Positions 56,320 to 64,000 of a stretch of 64,000 bases of DNA are shown here, in pieces; the first letter of the stretch is position 1; each line of letters starts with the position of its first letter. Location of the stretch: assembly GCF_024362365.1 (NCBI RefSeq), contig NZ_CP101464.1:1612001-1676000 (forward strand), read 5' to 3'. The notes below the pieces were generated by a model. The model did not search any database. It had not been told where the DNA came from and saw only the letters and a program-made list of their open reading frames with translations. The position numbers were made by a program, and so were the translations under genes. Source of the DNA: Janibacter sp. CX7 (GTDB lineage: Bacteria > Actinomycetota > Actinomycetes > Actinomycetales > Dermatophilaceae).

Positions 56320-57087
56320 GTGCTCGAGACCGTCACCGCGACCCGATTTGCGGTCCCCCTGCGCGAAGGGGGGTCCCTCCCCGGCCTCGTCGACGCCGAC
56401 GACCTCGGCATGTACGTCGTGAAGTTCCGCGGCGCCGGTCAAGGGCTCAAGGTGCTCGTCGCGGAGGTGCTCGTCGGCGAGATCGCCCGCGCGCTCGACA
56501 TCCCGGTCCCCCGCCTGGCCGTCGTCGACCTGCCGCGTGACATCGCGCGCTACGAGGCCGACGAGGAGGTCCAGGACCTGCTGACGGCCTCCGTCGGGAC
56601 CAACCTCGGTCTCGACTACCTGCCGGGCAGCTTCGGCTACGACGGCAGCCGGCCTGCGACCCGCGAGCAGGCGGAGCCGATCGTCTGGCTCGACGCCTTC
56701 ACCGCCAACATCGACCGCACCTGGGCCAACCCCAACCTCCTCGTGTGGGGTGGCAACCCCTGGGTGATCGACCACGGTGCCGCGCTCTACTTCCACCACG
56801 CCTGGGCCCGCCGCTCCCCCGACGCCGAGCGCTTCGCCCGGCAGCCCTACGACGTGAACGACCACGTCCTCGGCGACCTCGTCGACGACCTCGCCCCGAC
56901 CCACGCGGACCTGGCCGCTCGGCTCACCGACGACGTGCTCGCGGCCATCGTCGACCTCGTCCCCGCAGAGTGGCTCGAGACCGGGGAGCACCTCCCTTCG
57001 CCCGATGCGGTCCGAGAGGCCTACGTGCAGCACCTCACGACCCGCCGCGACCACCCCTCCGCCTGGCTCCCCGGAGGTGGCCGATGA
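56320..57087 (+). CDS. HipA-like kinase
   Basis: A 255-residue HipA/PI4K-fold kinase. ATP lysine Lys35 (YVVKFRGAGQG), catalytic loop NIDRTWANPN (Asp132, Arg133, Asn139) and metal Asp151 in VIDHGAALYF. All key positions are intact, so it should be active. No hipB-type regulator; it is instead translationally coupled to a DUF3037 gene (ATGA, 57084-57087). GTG start at 56320. May phosphorylate a protein or metabolite; target unknown. Confidence 0.85.
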   Translation: MLETVTATRFAVPLREGGSLPGLVDADDLGMYVVKFRGAGQGLKVLVAEVLVGEIARALDIPVPRLAVVDLPRDIARYEADEEVQDLLTASVGTNLGLDYLPGSFGYDGSRPATREQAEPIVWLDAFTANIDRTWANPNLLVWGGNPWVIDHGAALYFHHAWARRSPDAERFARQPYDVNDHVLGDLVDDLAPTHADLAARLTDDVLAAIVDLVPAEWLETGEHLPSPDAVREAYVQHLTTRRDHPSAWLPGGGR

Positions 57088-57464
57088 CCCGTCACCCCTA
57101 CCAGTACGTCGTCCTGCGCTGCGTCCCCCGGGCCGAGCGCGAGGAGTTCGTCAACGTCGGCATCGTCCTGCGCAGCCAGTCCGCCGACCACCTCGAGGCC
57201 GCCTTCGCCGTCGACGCCGACCGGGTGCGTGCGCTCGCCCCCGATCTCGACCTCGACGAGCTCGACGCCGCGCTGCGGACGGTCTGCGAGGTCGCCTCCG
57301 GCCGGGAGGGCGGCGGCCTGCCGCGACTCGGCGACGACGGGCGCCGCTTCGGCTGGCTGAGCGCCCCCCGGTCCACCGTGGTGCGGCCCGGGCCGGTCCA
57401 CAGCGGGCTCACCGACGACCCTGCCGCCGAGGTGCAGCGGCTCCTCGACCGCCTCGTCCGCTGA
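57084..57464 (+). CDS. DUF3037 family protein, kinase partner
   Basis: A 126-residue protein of the DUF3037 family. PYQYVVLRCVPRAEREEFVNVGIVL is the conserved N-terminus, followed by an Asp/Arg-rich helical middle and RLLDRLVR end. Function unknown. It overlaps the HipA-like kinase; such pairing recurs across bacteria and implies a joint role, perhaps as the kinase's target or regulator. Confidence 0.85.
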   Translation: MTRHPYQYVVLRCVPRAEREEFVNVGIVLRSQSADHLEAAFAVDADRVRALAPDLDLDELDAALRTVCEVASGREGGGLPRLGDDGRRFGWLSAPRSTVVRPGPVHSGLTDDPAAEVQRLLDRLVR

Positions 57465-57513
57465 CGCCGAGGGCCGCCTTGACGCGTGCCCGTGACGTCC
57501 TAGGGTCGGGGTC

Positions 57514-58059
57514 ATGGACCTCACGCGACCGACCGCACCGGCCCCCTACGACCTTCTGCCGCCGACGGCCTCCTTCGAGGTGACGAGCGAGAGCTTCACC
57601 GACGGCGGCGACCTCGCCGACGCCCAGGTCTTCGACGACTGGGGCTTCAGCGGGGGCAACCTCAGCCCCCAGCTCAGCTGGTCGGGAGCCCCGGAGGGCA
57701 CCAAGGGCTATGCGATCTCCTGCTTCGACCCGGATGCACCGACGCCCGCCGGCTTCTGGCACTGGACCGTCGTCGGGCTGCCCGCCGACACGACCTCCCT
57801 CCCGGAGGGCGCCGGCACCGAGGGCGGCACGCAGCTGCCCGAGGGCGCCTTCATGACCGCGACCGACTACGGCACCAAGGCGTTCGGCGGAGCGGCACCG
57901 CCGCAGGGCGACATCGCCCACCGCTACGTCTTCGCCGTCCACGCGCTCGACACCGACGACCTGGGCATCGACGACTCCGTCTCGTGCACCGTCGCGGCCT
58001 TCAACTACCTCCAGCACACGATCGGGCGCGCCGTCATCACCGGCATGTACCGCAGCTGA
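57514..58059 (+). CDS. YbhB/YbcL (PEBP) family protein
   Basis: A 181-residue phosphatidylethanolamine-binding-like protein. NLSPQLSWSGAPEGTKGYAISCFDPDAPTP (in parts) is the ligand-site signature, followed by FWHWTVVGLP and HRYVFAVHALD. No signal peptide, hence cytoplasmic. Anion binding at the conserved site; role in bacteria unknown. ATG at 57514 after a short gap from DUF3037. Confidence 0.93.
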   Translation: MDLTRPTAPAPYDLLPPTASFEVTSESFTDGGDLADAQVFDDWGFSGGNLSPQLSWSGAPEGTKGYAISCFDPDAPTPAGFWHWTVVGLPADTTSLPEGAGTEGGTQLPEGAFMTATDYGTKAFGGAAPPQGDIAHRYVFAVHALDTDDLGIDDSVSCTVAAFNYLQHTIGRAVITGMYRS

Positions 58060-58094
58060 CGCTGCCGCACCCCACGCCGCGCGGCGGGTCGGCC

Positions 58095-58328
58095 CTACTG
58101 ACCGGGCAGGCCCGCCGCGAGCTCGTCGAGGAAGGCATCGACCTCGGCCATGTCGTAGCCCGCACCGAAGCGGGTGGGCCGGAAGATCGCACTCGCGACG
58201 TCCGGCACCGGCTGGCCGGTCGAGAGCGCGTGGAAGACCCGGTCGAGGAAGTCGTCGACATCGGCCACGGCATAGCCCTCGCGCCAGCGGGTCGGGGTGA
58301 ACTGCGGGCGGGCCGCGCCGGCGCTCAT
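58095..58328 (-). CDS. Miniprotein with two DivIVA-type motifs
   Basis: A 77-residue protein of two tandem DivIVA/Wag31 N-terminal-like units: FTPTRWREGYAVADVDDFLDRV (residues 10-31) and FRPTRFGAGYDMAEVDAFLDEL (49-70), written here as pattern F-x-P-T-R-(W/F)-x-x-G-Y-x-x-x-(D/E)-V-D-x-F-L-D. No coiled-coil tail follows. The family (about 30 residues per unit) binds curved membranes. Start overlaps the RNA methyltransferase stop (ATGA, 58325-58328). Confidence 0.8.
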   Translation of the reverse strand: MSAGAARPQFTPTRWREGYAVADVDDFLDRVFHALSTGQPVPDVASAIFRPTRFGAGYDMAEVDAFLDELAAGLPGQ

Positions 58329-59134
58329 CGCACCCTCAACTCCCAGGCAGCGACGGCACCCGCCGCCGCGACGTTGAGAGAGTCGACTCCCCCGGCCATC
58401 GGGATGGTCACGGTCACGTCCACGTGCCCGAGGGTACGCCGGGCCAGCCCGTCTCCCTCGGTGCCCAGCACGAGAGCCAGGCGCTCCGGCGGGTCGGCGG
58501 ACAGCTCGTCGAGCGAGACCGCGTCGTCGGCCAGGGCCAGCGCCGCGACGGTCCACCCGGCTTCCCGCAGGTCCGCGATGCCGGCAGGCCACGGCTCGAT
58601 CCGGGTCCACGGCACCTGGAAGACCGTGCCCATCGAGACGCGGATGGCCCTGCGGTACAACGGGTCTGCGCACCGCGGCGTCACGAGGACGGCATCGGTG
58701 CCCAGCGCGGCCGCGGAGCGGAAGATCGCCCCGACGTTGGTGTGGTCGACGACGTCCTCGATGATCAGCACCCGCCGTGCGCCGTCGAGCACCTCGCCGA
58801 GCGTCGGCAGCTGCGGACGATGCATCGACGCCAGCGCGCCGCGGTGGAGGTTGTAGCCGGTGATCCCCTCGATGACCTCGGCCGAGCCGGTGTAGACGGG
58901 GACCCCGCCGGCCTCTGCGTCCGCCACGACGTCGGCGAGGTCGGTGAGCCAGCGCTCCCCCATCAGCAGCGCCCGGGGCCGGTGCCCGGCGGCCAGCGCC
59001 CGGCGGATGACCTTCTCGCTCTCGGCGAGGTAGAGCCCGCCCGCGGGCTCGAGCACCCGTCGCAGCTTGACGTCGGTGAGACCGACGAAGTCCCGCAGCC
59101 GCTCGTCGGTGGGGTCGGTGATCGTGATCGGCAC
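58325..59134 (-). CDS. TrmH/SpoU family RNA 2'-O-methyltransferase
   Basis: A 269-residue SPOUT methyltransferase. N-terminal L30-like substrate domain (about 1-95), then NVGAIFRSAAALGTDAVLVTPRCADPLYRRAIRVSMGTVF in parts (motif 1), LVLGTEGDGLA (motif 2) and the trefoil-knot motif VTIPMAGGVDSLNVAAAGAVAAWE in parts. Methylates a ribose in rRNA or tRNA; exact site unknown. Coupled to the DivIVA-motif miniprotein. Confidence 0.92.
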   Translation of the reverse strand: MPITITDPTDERLRDFVGLTDVKLRRVLEPAGGLYLAESEKVIRRALAAGHRPRALLMGERWLTDLADVVADAEAGGVPVYTGSAEVIEGITGYNLHRGALASMHRPQLPTLGEVLDGARRVLIIEDVVDHTNVGAIFRSAAALGTDAVLVTPRCADPLYRRAIRVSMGTVFQVPWTRIEPWPAGIADLREAGWTVAALALADDAVSLDELSADPPERLALVLGTEGDGLARRTLGHVDVTVTIPMAGGVDSLNVAAAGAVAAWELRVR

Positions 59135-59143
59135 CTGAGCAGG

Positions 59144-59869
59144 CTAGACGAGCGCCCGCGCGATGACGCTGATGCTCGCGATGACGCAGAAGACCAGGAC
59201 GCCACGTCGCACCGTCTCCGGACGGATCCGCCGGCGCACCGGTCCGGCGAGCAGGTGCCCCACGAGGACGAAGGGGGCCCACAGCAGTCCCGCACGGATG
59301 TCCTCGGCATCGACCTGGCCCCCGATGGCCAGACCCGTCATGCCGATGACGGTGCCCATGAGGAAGAAGGCGGCCAGCGTCCCCCGGAGCCGCTCGGGCC
59401 GCTCGTGCTGCAGGACGAGCGCGAAGAAGGGACCACCGATGGACGCAGCGGTCCCGGAGACCCCGGTGATGGCACCGGCGAAGGCCGAGTTGCGTCGCTC
59501 GAGGCGGATGTCGAGCGCCCACACGGAGGCCGCGACGGAGACGAGGATGAGCACGCCGACGGTCACGGCGATCACGTCGGCCGGGGCCACCGCGACGAGC
59601 AGCACCCCGAGCGGGGTGGCGAGGACCCGGGCGCCGAGGGCCCACCCCAAATGACGCCACGCGATGTCACGCGCACCGCCCAGCAGCTGCAGCACGGGCA
59701 GGAAGAAGACGCAGACGATGAGCGAGGCCGGCATGAGATCGGGTCGGGCCGTGACGACGAAGGGGGCCGCGACGACCGCGATCCCGAAGCCGATCGTCGA
59801 CTGCACCATCGCCCCGATGGCGACGACGACGCCGAGGGCGAGGATCGTGGGGTCCAGGATCTCGGTCAC
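59144..59869 (-). CDS. TauE/SafE sulfite/organosulfonate exporter family (copy 1)
   Basis: A 241-residue membrane protein with eight hydrophobic segments in two repeats. GAMVQSTIGFGIAVVAAPF is the family signature. The GTG start overlaps the stop of the second copy (59866-59869). Substrate of the family can be sulfite, sulfoacetate or other small anions. The sfnG-like enzyme elsewhere in the window also handles C-S compounds, but no direct link is visible. Confidence 0.88.
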   Translation of the reverse strand: MTEILDPTILALGVVVAIGAMVQSTIGFGIAVVAAPFVVTARPDLMPASLIVCVFFLPVLQLLGGARDIAWRHLGWALGARVLATPLGVLLVAVAPADVIAVTVGVLILVSVAASVWALDIRLERRNSAFAGAITGVSGTAASIGGPFFALVLQHERPERLRGTLAAFFLMGTVIGMTGLAIGGQVDAEDIRAGLLWAPFVLVGHLLAGPVRRRIRPETVRRGVLVFCVIASISVIARALV

Positions 59870-60639
59870 GGGAAGAAGACGAACTTCACCAGGCCCGCGA
59901 CGCCGACGACGACGATGACGGCCCGCAGCGCGTTGGGGGGCAGGCGTCGACCGTAGCGGGAGCCGAGGACTCCCCCGACGATGGCGCCGACCCCGACGAG
60001 GGCGGCGATCCGCCAGTCGATGAGGTCCGGCGCGGTGATGATGAAGACGAGCGAGCCGACCGCGTTGACGAAGAGGCCGAGCATGTTCTTCAGACCGTTG
60101 AGGGACTGCAGCGGCTCGGTGGACAGAGCCGACAGCAGGCCGATGAGGATGACGCCCTGGGCGGCACCGAAGTAGCCGCCGTAGACGCCGGCCACGAGCA
60201 CGCCCGCCATGAGCGCGACGAGGTGGCTCGTCGGCATCGAGCCGCCCTCCTCGTGCCGTGACCTCGTCCACGCCTGCAGGCGGGGACCGAAGATGACGAG
60301 CAGGATCCCGATGCCGATGAGCACCGGCACGATCGCCTCGAAGGCCTCGGGCGGCAACCACAGCAGGAGCAGTGCACCGGTGATCGCGCCGAGCACGGAC
60401 ATCGGCACGAGCTGGGCGACTCGCCGGCCCATGCCCTTGAGCTCGGGGAGGTAGCCGATGGTGCCGCTCACTCCCCCGGCGACCAGGCCGATGGAGTTGG
60501 AGACATTGGCCGTGACGGCCGGTGTCCCCAGCGCGAGCAGCACGGGGAAGGTCACGAGTGTCCCGGACCCGACGAGGGTGTTGATCGCTCCCGCCCACAC
60601 CCCGGCGAGGACCACTGCACCCATCTCCAGCCACGACAC
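59866..60639 (-). CDS. TauE/SafE exporter family (copy 2)
   Basis: A 257-residue homologue with eight membrane segments and VWAGAINTLVGSGTLVTFPVLLALG, the typical first repeat. It is transcribed first and overlaps copy 1, so the two may form one transporter or handle related anions. GTG start at 60639, supported by AGGGTGG seven bases upstream, lies inside an inverted repeat; an ATG at 60624 has its SD adjacent and is less likely. Confidence 0.88.
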   Translation of the reverse strand: MSWLEMGAVVLAGVWAGAINTLVGSGTLVTFPVLLALGTPAVTANVSNSIGLVAGGVSGTIGYLPELKGMGRRVAQLVPMSVLGAITGALLLLWLPPEAFEAIVPVLIGIGILLVIFGPRLQAWTRSRHEEGGSMPTSHLVALMAGVLVAGVYGGYFGAAQGVILIGLLSALSTEPLQSLNGLKNMLGLFVNAVGSLVFIITAPDLIDWRIAALVGVGAIVGGVLGSRYGRRLPPNALRAVIVVVGVAGLVKFVFFP

Positions 60640-60675
60640 CCGGCCACCCTAGTGAGGGCGGGCCGGGTGTCGTGG
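60631..60675. other. 15-bp inverted repeat over a start codon
   Basis: Perfect arms 60631-60645 and 60661-60675 with a 15-base loop. In the minus-strand RNA it follows the SPFH stop (60694) and contains the ribosome site and GTG start (60639) of TauE/SafE copy 2. It could be a terminator, a translational thermosensor-like lid or an RNA operator. Confidence 0.6.
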
Positions 60676-60693
60676 AGCGGGGTCGCGGTGTGG

Positions 60694-61872
60694 TCAGCGG
60701 GCCGCGTCGGGCCCCTCGGTCGACTCGGCGGCGTCCGTCTGCGCGGGGGCCGGGGGCTGCCCGGCGGGTGCCTCGGTCGGCTCCGGCAGCCGGACCCCGG
60801 GGCCCTTCGCCGGCTGGACCCGCGAGGCGGGCGTCGCGTGCTCGGTGGCCTCGCGACTGGCCTGACCGGCCTGACCGCGCGCCTCGGCGAGGGCGTCGCC
60901 CGGGTCCTCGAGCGCAGTCTGGTCGAAGACGTTGGCGTCCTCCGGGCCGGGGTCGACCCACTCCTCCGAGTCCAGACCCCCCTTCGGCCCGTCGCCGTCG
61001 CCGCCACCGAGCGCACCACCGATGCCGCGCAGGGCGTCGGTCAGCTCGCTGGGGATGATCCACATCTTGTTGGCGTCGCCCGTCGCGATCTGCGGCAGCA
61101 CCTGCAGGTACTGGTAGGCGAGCAGCTTCTGCGTCGGCTTGCCACGGTGGATCGCGTCGAAGACCTGCTTGATCGCTCGCGACTGCCCCTGGGCCTCGAG
61201 GACGGCCGCCTGGGCGGAGCCCTCGGCGCGCAGGATCGCCGACTGCTTCTCACCCTCGGCGGTGAGGATCTGCGACTGCTTGACGCCCTCGGCGTTGAGG
61301 ATCGCGGCGCGACGGTCACGCTCGGCCTTCATCTGCTTCTCCATCGACTCCTGGATCGACATCGGCGGGTCGATCGCCTTGAGCTCGACCCGGTTGACCC
61401 GGATGCCCCAGCGGCCGGTCGCCTCGTCGAGGGCGCCGCGGAGCTGGCCGTTGATCTGGTCACGGCTGGTCAGCGTCTGCTCGAGGTCGAGCGAGCCGAT
61501 GACATTGCGCAGCGTCGTGACGGTCAGCTGCTCGATGCCCTGGATGAAGTTGGCGATCTCGTAGACGGCCCGCTTGGAGTCGATGACCGTGTAGTAGATG
61601 ACCGTGTCGATGTTGACGACGAGGTTGTCCGAGGTGATCACCGGCTGCGGCGGGAAGCTGACGACCTGCTCGCGCAGGTCGATGCTGGCGCGCACCTTGT
61701 CGACGAAGGGCACGAGGATGTGGATGCCCCCCTCGAGCGTGCGCGAGTAGCGACCCAGGCGCTCGATGATCAGCGAGGTCTGCTGCGGGACGATGCGCAC
61801 CGTCTTGAAGAGGATGACGAGCGCGAAGACGAGCAGCGCGAGCAGGAAGATGAGGATTCCGGCGCCGTCCAT
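60694..61872 (-). CDS. SPFH/Band 7 membrane protein (QmcA/stomatin-like)
   Basis: A 392-residue protein: one N-terminal membrane helix (4-24), SPFH domain (about 25-190: VPQQTSLIIERLGRYSRTLEGG, PPMSIQESMEKQMKAERDRRA in parts), a coiled coil rich in Ala/Glu/Gln (180-245), and a long Pro/Gly/Glu tail. Scaffolds membrane microdomains. Paired with the NfeD gene 27 bp upstream, as in most bacteria. Confidence 0.93.
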   Translation of the reverse strand: MDGAGILIFLLALLVFALVILFKTVRIVPQQTSLIIERLGRYSRTLEGGIHILVPFVDKVRASIDLREQVVSFPPQPVITSDNLVVNIDTVIYYTVIDSKRAVYEIANFIQGIEQLTVTTLRNVIGSLDLEQTLTSRDQINGQLRGALDEATGRWGIRVNRVELKAIDPPMSIQESMEKQMKAERDRRAAILNAEGVKQSQILTAEGEKQSAILRAEGSAQAAVLEAQGQSRAIKQVFDAIHRGKPTQKLLAYQYLQVLPQIATGDANKMWIIPSELTDALRGIGGALGGGDGDGPKGGLDSEEWVDPGPEDANVFDQTALEDPGDALAEARGQAGQASREATEHATPASRVQPAKGPGVRLPEPTEAPAGQPPAPAQTDAAESTEGPDAAR

Positions 61873-61899
61873 GGGCGAGTCCTTTCGTGGAAGGTCAGG

Positions 61900-62349
61900 T
61901 CAGGGGGTCTTGGTGACGATCGCGGTCGCGCCGTCGATCGACACGACGCGGACCTCGTCACCGGGCATGCACGGCTGCGCGCCGTCGGGGACGCGGGCGC
62001 TCCACGTCTCACCGGCGAGCCGGACCCGCCCGTCGGTCTCGGTGACGGTCTCGAGGACACGGGCCTGACGGCCGGCCAGGGCACCCGACCCGATGTCCGC
62101 GGAGGCGGCCGGATCGGTGAACTGCCGCTTGACGATCGGGCGCACCACCGCGATGAGCAGCAGCGCCACGGCCACGGCCACGACGATCTGCACGACGACG
62201 GGTGCGCCGAGACCGGCGGCCAGCGCCCCGACGAGGGCCCCGCCGAAGAGCATGACGAAGACGAAGTCGACGGTGGCCGCCTCGATCGCGATCAGGACGA
62301 GCGCCAGGCCCAGCCACGCCAGCCAGAGGTTGTCCCCGAGCCACTCCAT
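61900..62349 (-). CDS. NfeD family protein
   Basis: A 149-residue short NfeD protein: three to four membrane segments (about 8-85) and a C-terminal OB-fold domain (about 90-149; GRQARVLETVTETDGRVRLAGETWSAR in parts). Partner of SPFH proteins in membrane domain organisation. ATG at 62349. First gene of the SPFH unit. Confidence 0.93.
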   Translation of the reverse strand: MEWLGDNLWLAWLGLALVLIAIEAATVDFVFVMLFGGALVGALAAGLGAPVVVQIVVAVAVALLLIAVVRPIVKRQFTDPAASADIGSGALAGRQARVLETVTETDGRVRLAGETWSARVPDGAQPCMPGDEVRVVSIDGATAIVTKTP

Positions 62350-62453
62350 GTATTGCCCCCTAGGTCGTGCGTCGAGCCCCCATCATGTCAACCGCACCCC
62401 GACGAAGAGGGATCAGCCCACCGGTCGTGACCACAGCGTGTCCGGCACCGGCC

Positions 62454-63239
62454 TCAGGAGCGCGCGCGGGCCGCCCAGCGCTGCCCGTGCTGCTCGAGCA
62501 CGAGGTCGAGCCCGAAGGTCTCGGAGAGGTTGGCCTCGGTGAGCGTGATCTCGAGCGGGCCCTGCGCGACGACCTGACCCTCGCGCAGGAGGAGCACGTC
62601 GGTGAAGTGCGGCGGGATCTCCTCGACGTGGTGAGTCACCATGACGAGCGCAGGGGCCTCGAGGTCACCGGCGATCTGGCCGAGCCGGCCGACGAGGTCC
62701 TCGCGGCCACCGAGGTCGAGGCCTGCCGCTGGCTCGTCGAGGAGCATCAGCTCGGGGTCGGTCATGAGGGCCCGGGCGATCTGCACCCGCTTGCGCTCGC
62801 CCTCGGAGAGGGTGCCGTAGGTGCGGTCGGCGAGGTGGCCCGCGCCGAGGGCCTCGAGCAGCTCGAGGGCCCGCGCGTGGTCGAGGCCGTCGTAGGACTC
62901 GCGCCAGCGGCCGACGACGCCCCAGGAGGCGGTGACGACGACGTCGGCCACCCGCTCGCGGCCGGGGATGCGCTCGGCGAGCGCCGCCGAGGCCAGACCG
63001 ATCCGGGGCCGCAGCTCGAAGACGTCGACGGCACCCATCACCTCGCCGAGGATCCCGACGACCCCGCGGGTCGGGTGCATGCGCCCGGATGCGAGCTGCA
63101 GCAGCGTCGTCTTGCCGGCGCCGTTGGGCCCGAGCACGACCCAGCGCTGACCCTCCTCGACCTCCCAGTCGATCTCGGACAGCAGGGTGGATCCCCCGCG
63201 GACCACGGTCGCACCGGCCAGGGCGAGGACATCACTCAT
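62454..63239 (-). CDS. ABC transporter ATP-binding protein (YlmA-like)
   Basis: A 261-residue ATPase. Walker A GPNGAGKTTLLQLA at about 38-51, signature LSEGERKRVQIARAL, Walker B LMLLDEPAAGLDLGG, H-loop VTHHVEEIPPHFTDVLLL. Typical of small actinobacterial YlmA/ModF-type ATPases with no permease in the same operon. Divergent from a conserved hypothetical gene with a 38-bp gap. ATG at 63239. Confidence 0.93.
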   Translation of the reverse strand: MSDVLALAGATVVRGGSTLLSEIDWEVEEGQRWVVLGPNGAGKTTLLQLASGRMHPTRGVVGILGEVMGAVDVFELRPRIGLASAALAERIPGRERVADVVVTASWGVVGRWRESYDGLDHARALELLEALGAGHLADRTYGTLSEGERKRVQIARALMTDPELMLLDEPAAGLDLGGREDLVGRLGQIAGDLEAPALVMVTHHVEEIPPHFTDVLLLREGQVVAQGPLEITLTEANLSETFGLDLVLEQHGQRWAARARS

Positions 63240-63277
63240 GGACCCGACCCTAACCGTCGCTGACTACCATCTGTCAG

Positions 63278-64000
63278 ATGCCCGAGCTGCCCGCATCCGT
63301 CCGTGTCGCCGCCTGGGTGACGCACGCCTGGGCGGGCGGCGTCACCCACACCGAGGCCGTCGAACGGGCCCTGCCCGACGTCGACCACACCGAGGGCCTC
63401 GTCGAGCAGCTGCGGCTGTGGCGCGACCTCGGCGAGGCGGCGGTGCTCGTGGCCCTGCCCTCTCCCGGCGACCTCGCCGGGCTGCCGCGCTGCGGCCCGA
63501 TCGCGACCGATGCCGCGGCCGACGCCGGGGAGGCGCTCTACGTCGCCGGGCTCGGCGGCCTGCTCGTCCCGAGCGTCTCGACCTTCGGCTCTGCGGGGGC
63601 CGAGGGCCTGCGCATCGACTGGATGGCCCACGACGCCGACCCCGTGCCCCCGCACCGCATCGAGGCGCTCGAGCCCTCGCAGCTCGAGCGCCACCTGCGC
63701 CGCCGGCTGCTCCTGGCCATCGACGAGCTCGACGCGGTGGGCGGCACCCCGTGGGCCGACGAGATCGCCCGCGACCTCGTCGACGAGCGTCTCGGCACCG
63801 ACTGGGCCCTGCCCACCGCGCTGCCGGAGCGGGCCCGCAAGGTCATCGCGCTCGCCGGCACCGTCTCGCTCGCGGCCGAGGTGGGCCTGCAGGCCTCCGG
63901 CGCCCTCACGGCTGCGGGTGACGAGTCGCGCGCCGTCGCCCTTCGCTCCTTGCGGCGGGAGAGCGAGCGGACCCTCGCCGACGCGACCAATGCCGCCTGC
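63278..64000 (+). CDS. Conserved hypothetical protein (partial, runs off the window)
   Basis: Frame open from ATG 63278 to the last base (241 codons) with no stop. MPELPASVRVAAWVTHAWAGG starts the protein; a hydrophobic/acidic alpha-beta sequence follows, with ALEPSQLERHLRRRLLLAIDEL and a possible membrane-proximal helix. No known domain is recognised. Divergent from the ABC ATPase gene. Confidence 0.75.
   Translation, partial: MPELPASVRVAAWVTHAWAGGVTHTEAVERALPDVDHTEGLVEQLRLWRDLGEAAVLVALPSPGDLAGLPRCGPIATDAAADAGEALYVAGLGGLLVPSVSTFGSAGAEGLRIDWMAHDADPVPPHRIEALEPSQLERHLRRRLLLAIDELDAVGGTPWADEIARDLVDERLGTDWALPTALPERARKVIALAGTVSLAAEVGLQASGALTAAGDESRAVALRSLRRESERTLADATNAAC

Overview
The window reads as a gene-dense chromosomal segment of a high-GC Gram-positive actinobacterium; GC looks close to 70% by eye. 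The diagnostic content is a complete Pup-proteasome system (mpa, dop, pup, prcB, prcA, pafA, pafB, pafC), the mycothiol ligase mshC, the RNA polymerase-binding protein rbpA, neighbouring lnt and ppm1, and a HelY-type helicase beside tatC/tatA. The overall set and the lack of mycolate-specific genes suggest a Micrococcales member, possibly of the Intrasporangiaceae (Janibacter-like). That family placement is inference only.

Layout. 1-3085 is a loose accessory stretch: the tail of a truncated gene, a small peptide resembling a VapB antitoxin tail, a dihydrodipicolinate-synthase-family enzyme, an Imm5-like immunity protein, an orphan FitA-like antitoxin, a frameshifted methyltransferase pseudogene, and an unrecognised gene bracketed by a 12-bp inverted repeat. 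3086-15562 is mixed metabolism and transport: FUSC, two VOC proteins, Lrp regulator, a membrane protein, a ketopantoate-reductase family enzyme, SfnG-like sulfone monooxygenase, ArfB, APC permease plus UspA, NYN-LOTUS protein, VanY-type peptidase and an MFS exporter. 15817-20574 holds rbpA, fxsA, ppm1, lnt, an Lrp regulator and a 5'-3' exonuclease.

20604-42776 is the Pup-proteasome superlocus on the minus strand: helY, a lipid kinase, tatC, tatA, pafC, pafB, two FKBPs, pafA, prcA, prcB, pup and dop, then mpa, trmI and a site-2 protease. A DUF3866 gene runs on the plus strand inside it. A 4-kb block (GNAT, two HSL-type hydrolases and three membrane proteins) separates dop from mpa. Pup is deamidated by Dop, ligated to targets by PafA, and pupylated targets are unfolded by Mpa into the PrcAB core; PafBC is a WYL-type transcriptional regulator linked to the DNA-damage response.

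42853-64000 carries metH, a lone Fe-S RecB-family nuclease, a HAD phosphatase, a PAC2 protein, and the tightly coupled operon phosphomutase-like / DUF3090 / SCO1664-like kinase / mshC. It continues with corA, an M20 peptidase, tRNA-Leu(GAG), a HipA-like kinase coupled to DUF3037, a DivIVA-motif miniprotein coupled to a SpoU methyltransferase, two coupled TauE/SafE exporters, an SPFH/NfeD pair and an ABC ATPase. A conserved hypothetical gene runs off the right edge.

No rRNA, CRISPR array, intact insertion sequence, prophage or integrase was seen. The least described parts are the two kinase-bearing micro-operons (50.3-52.3 kb and 56.3-57.5 kb). A short motif, CGAAGGG(GG)/(CC)CCCTTCG, recurs about 80 times across the window in both orientations, far above what base composition predicts.
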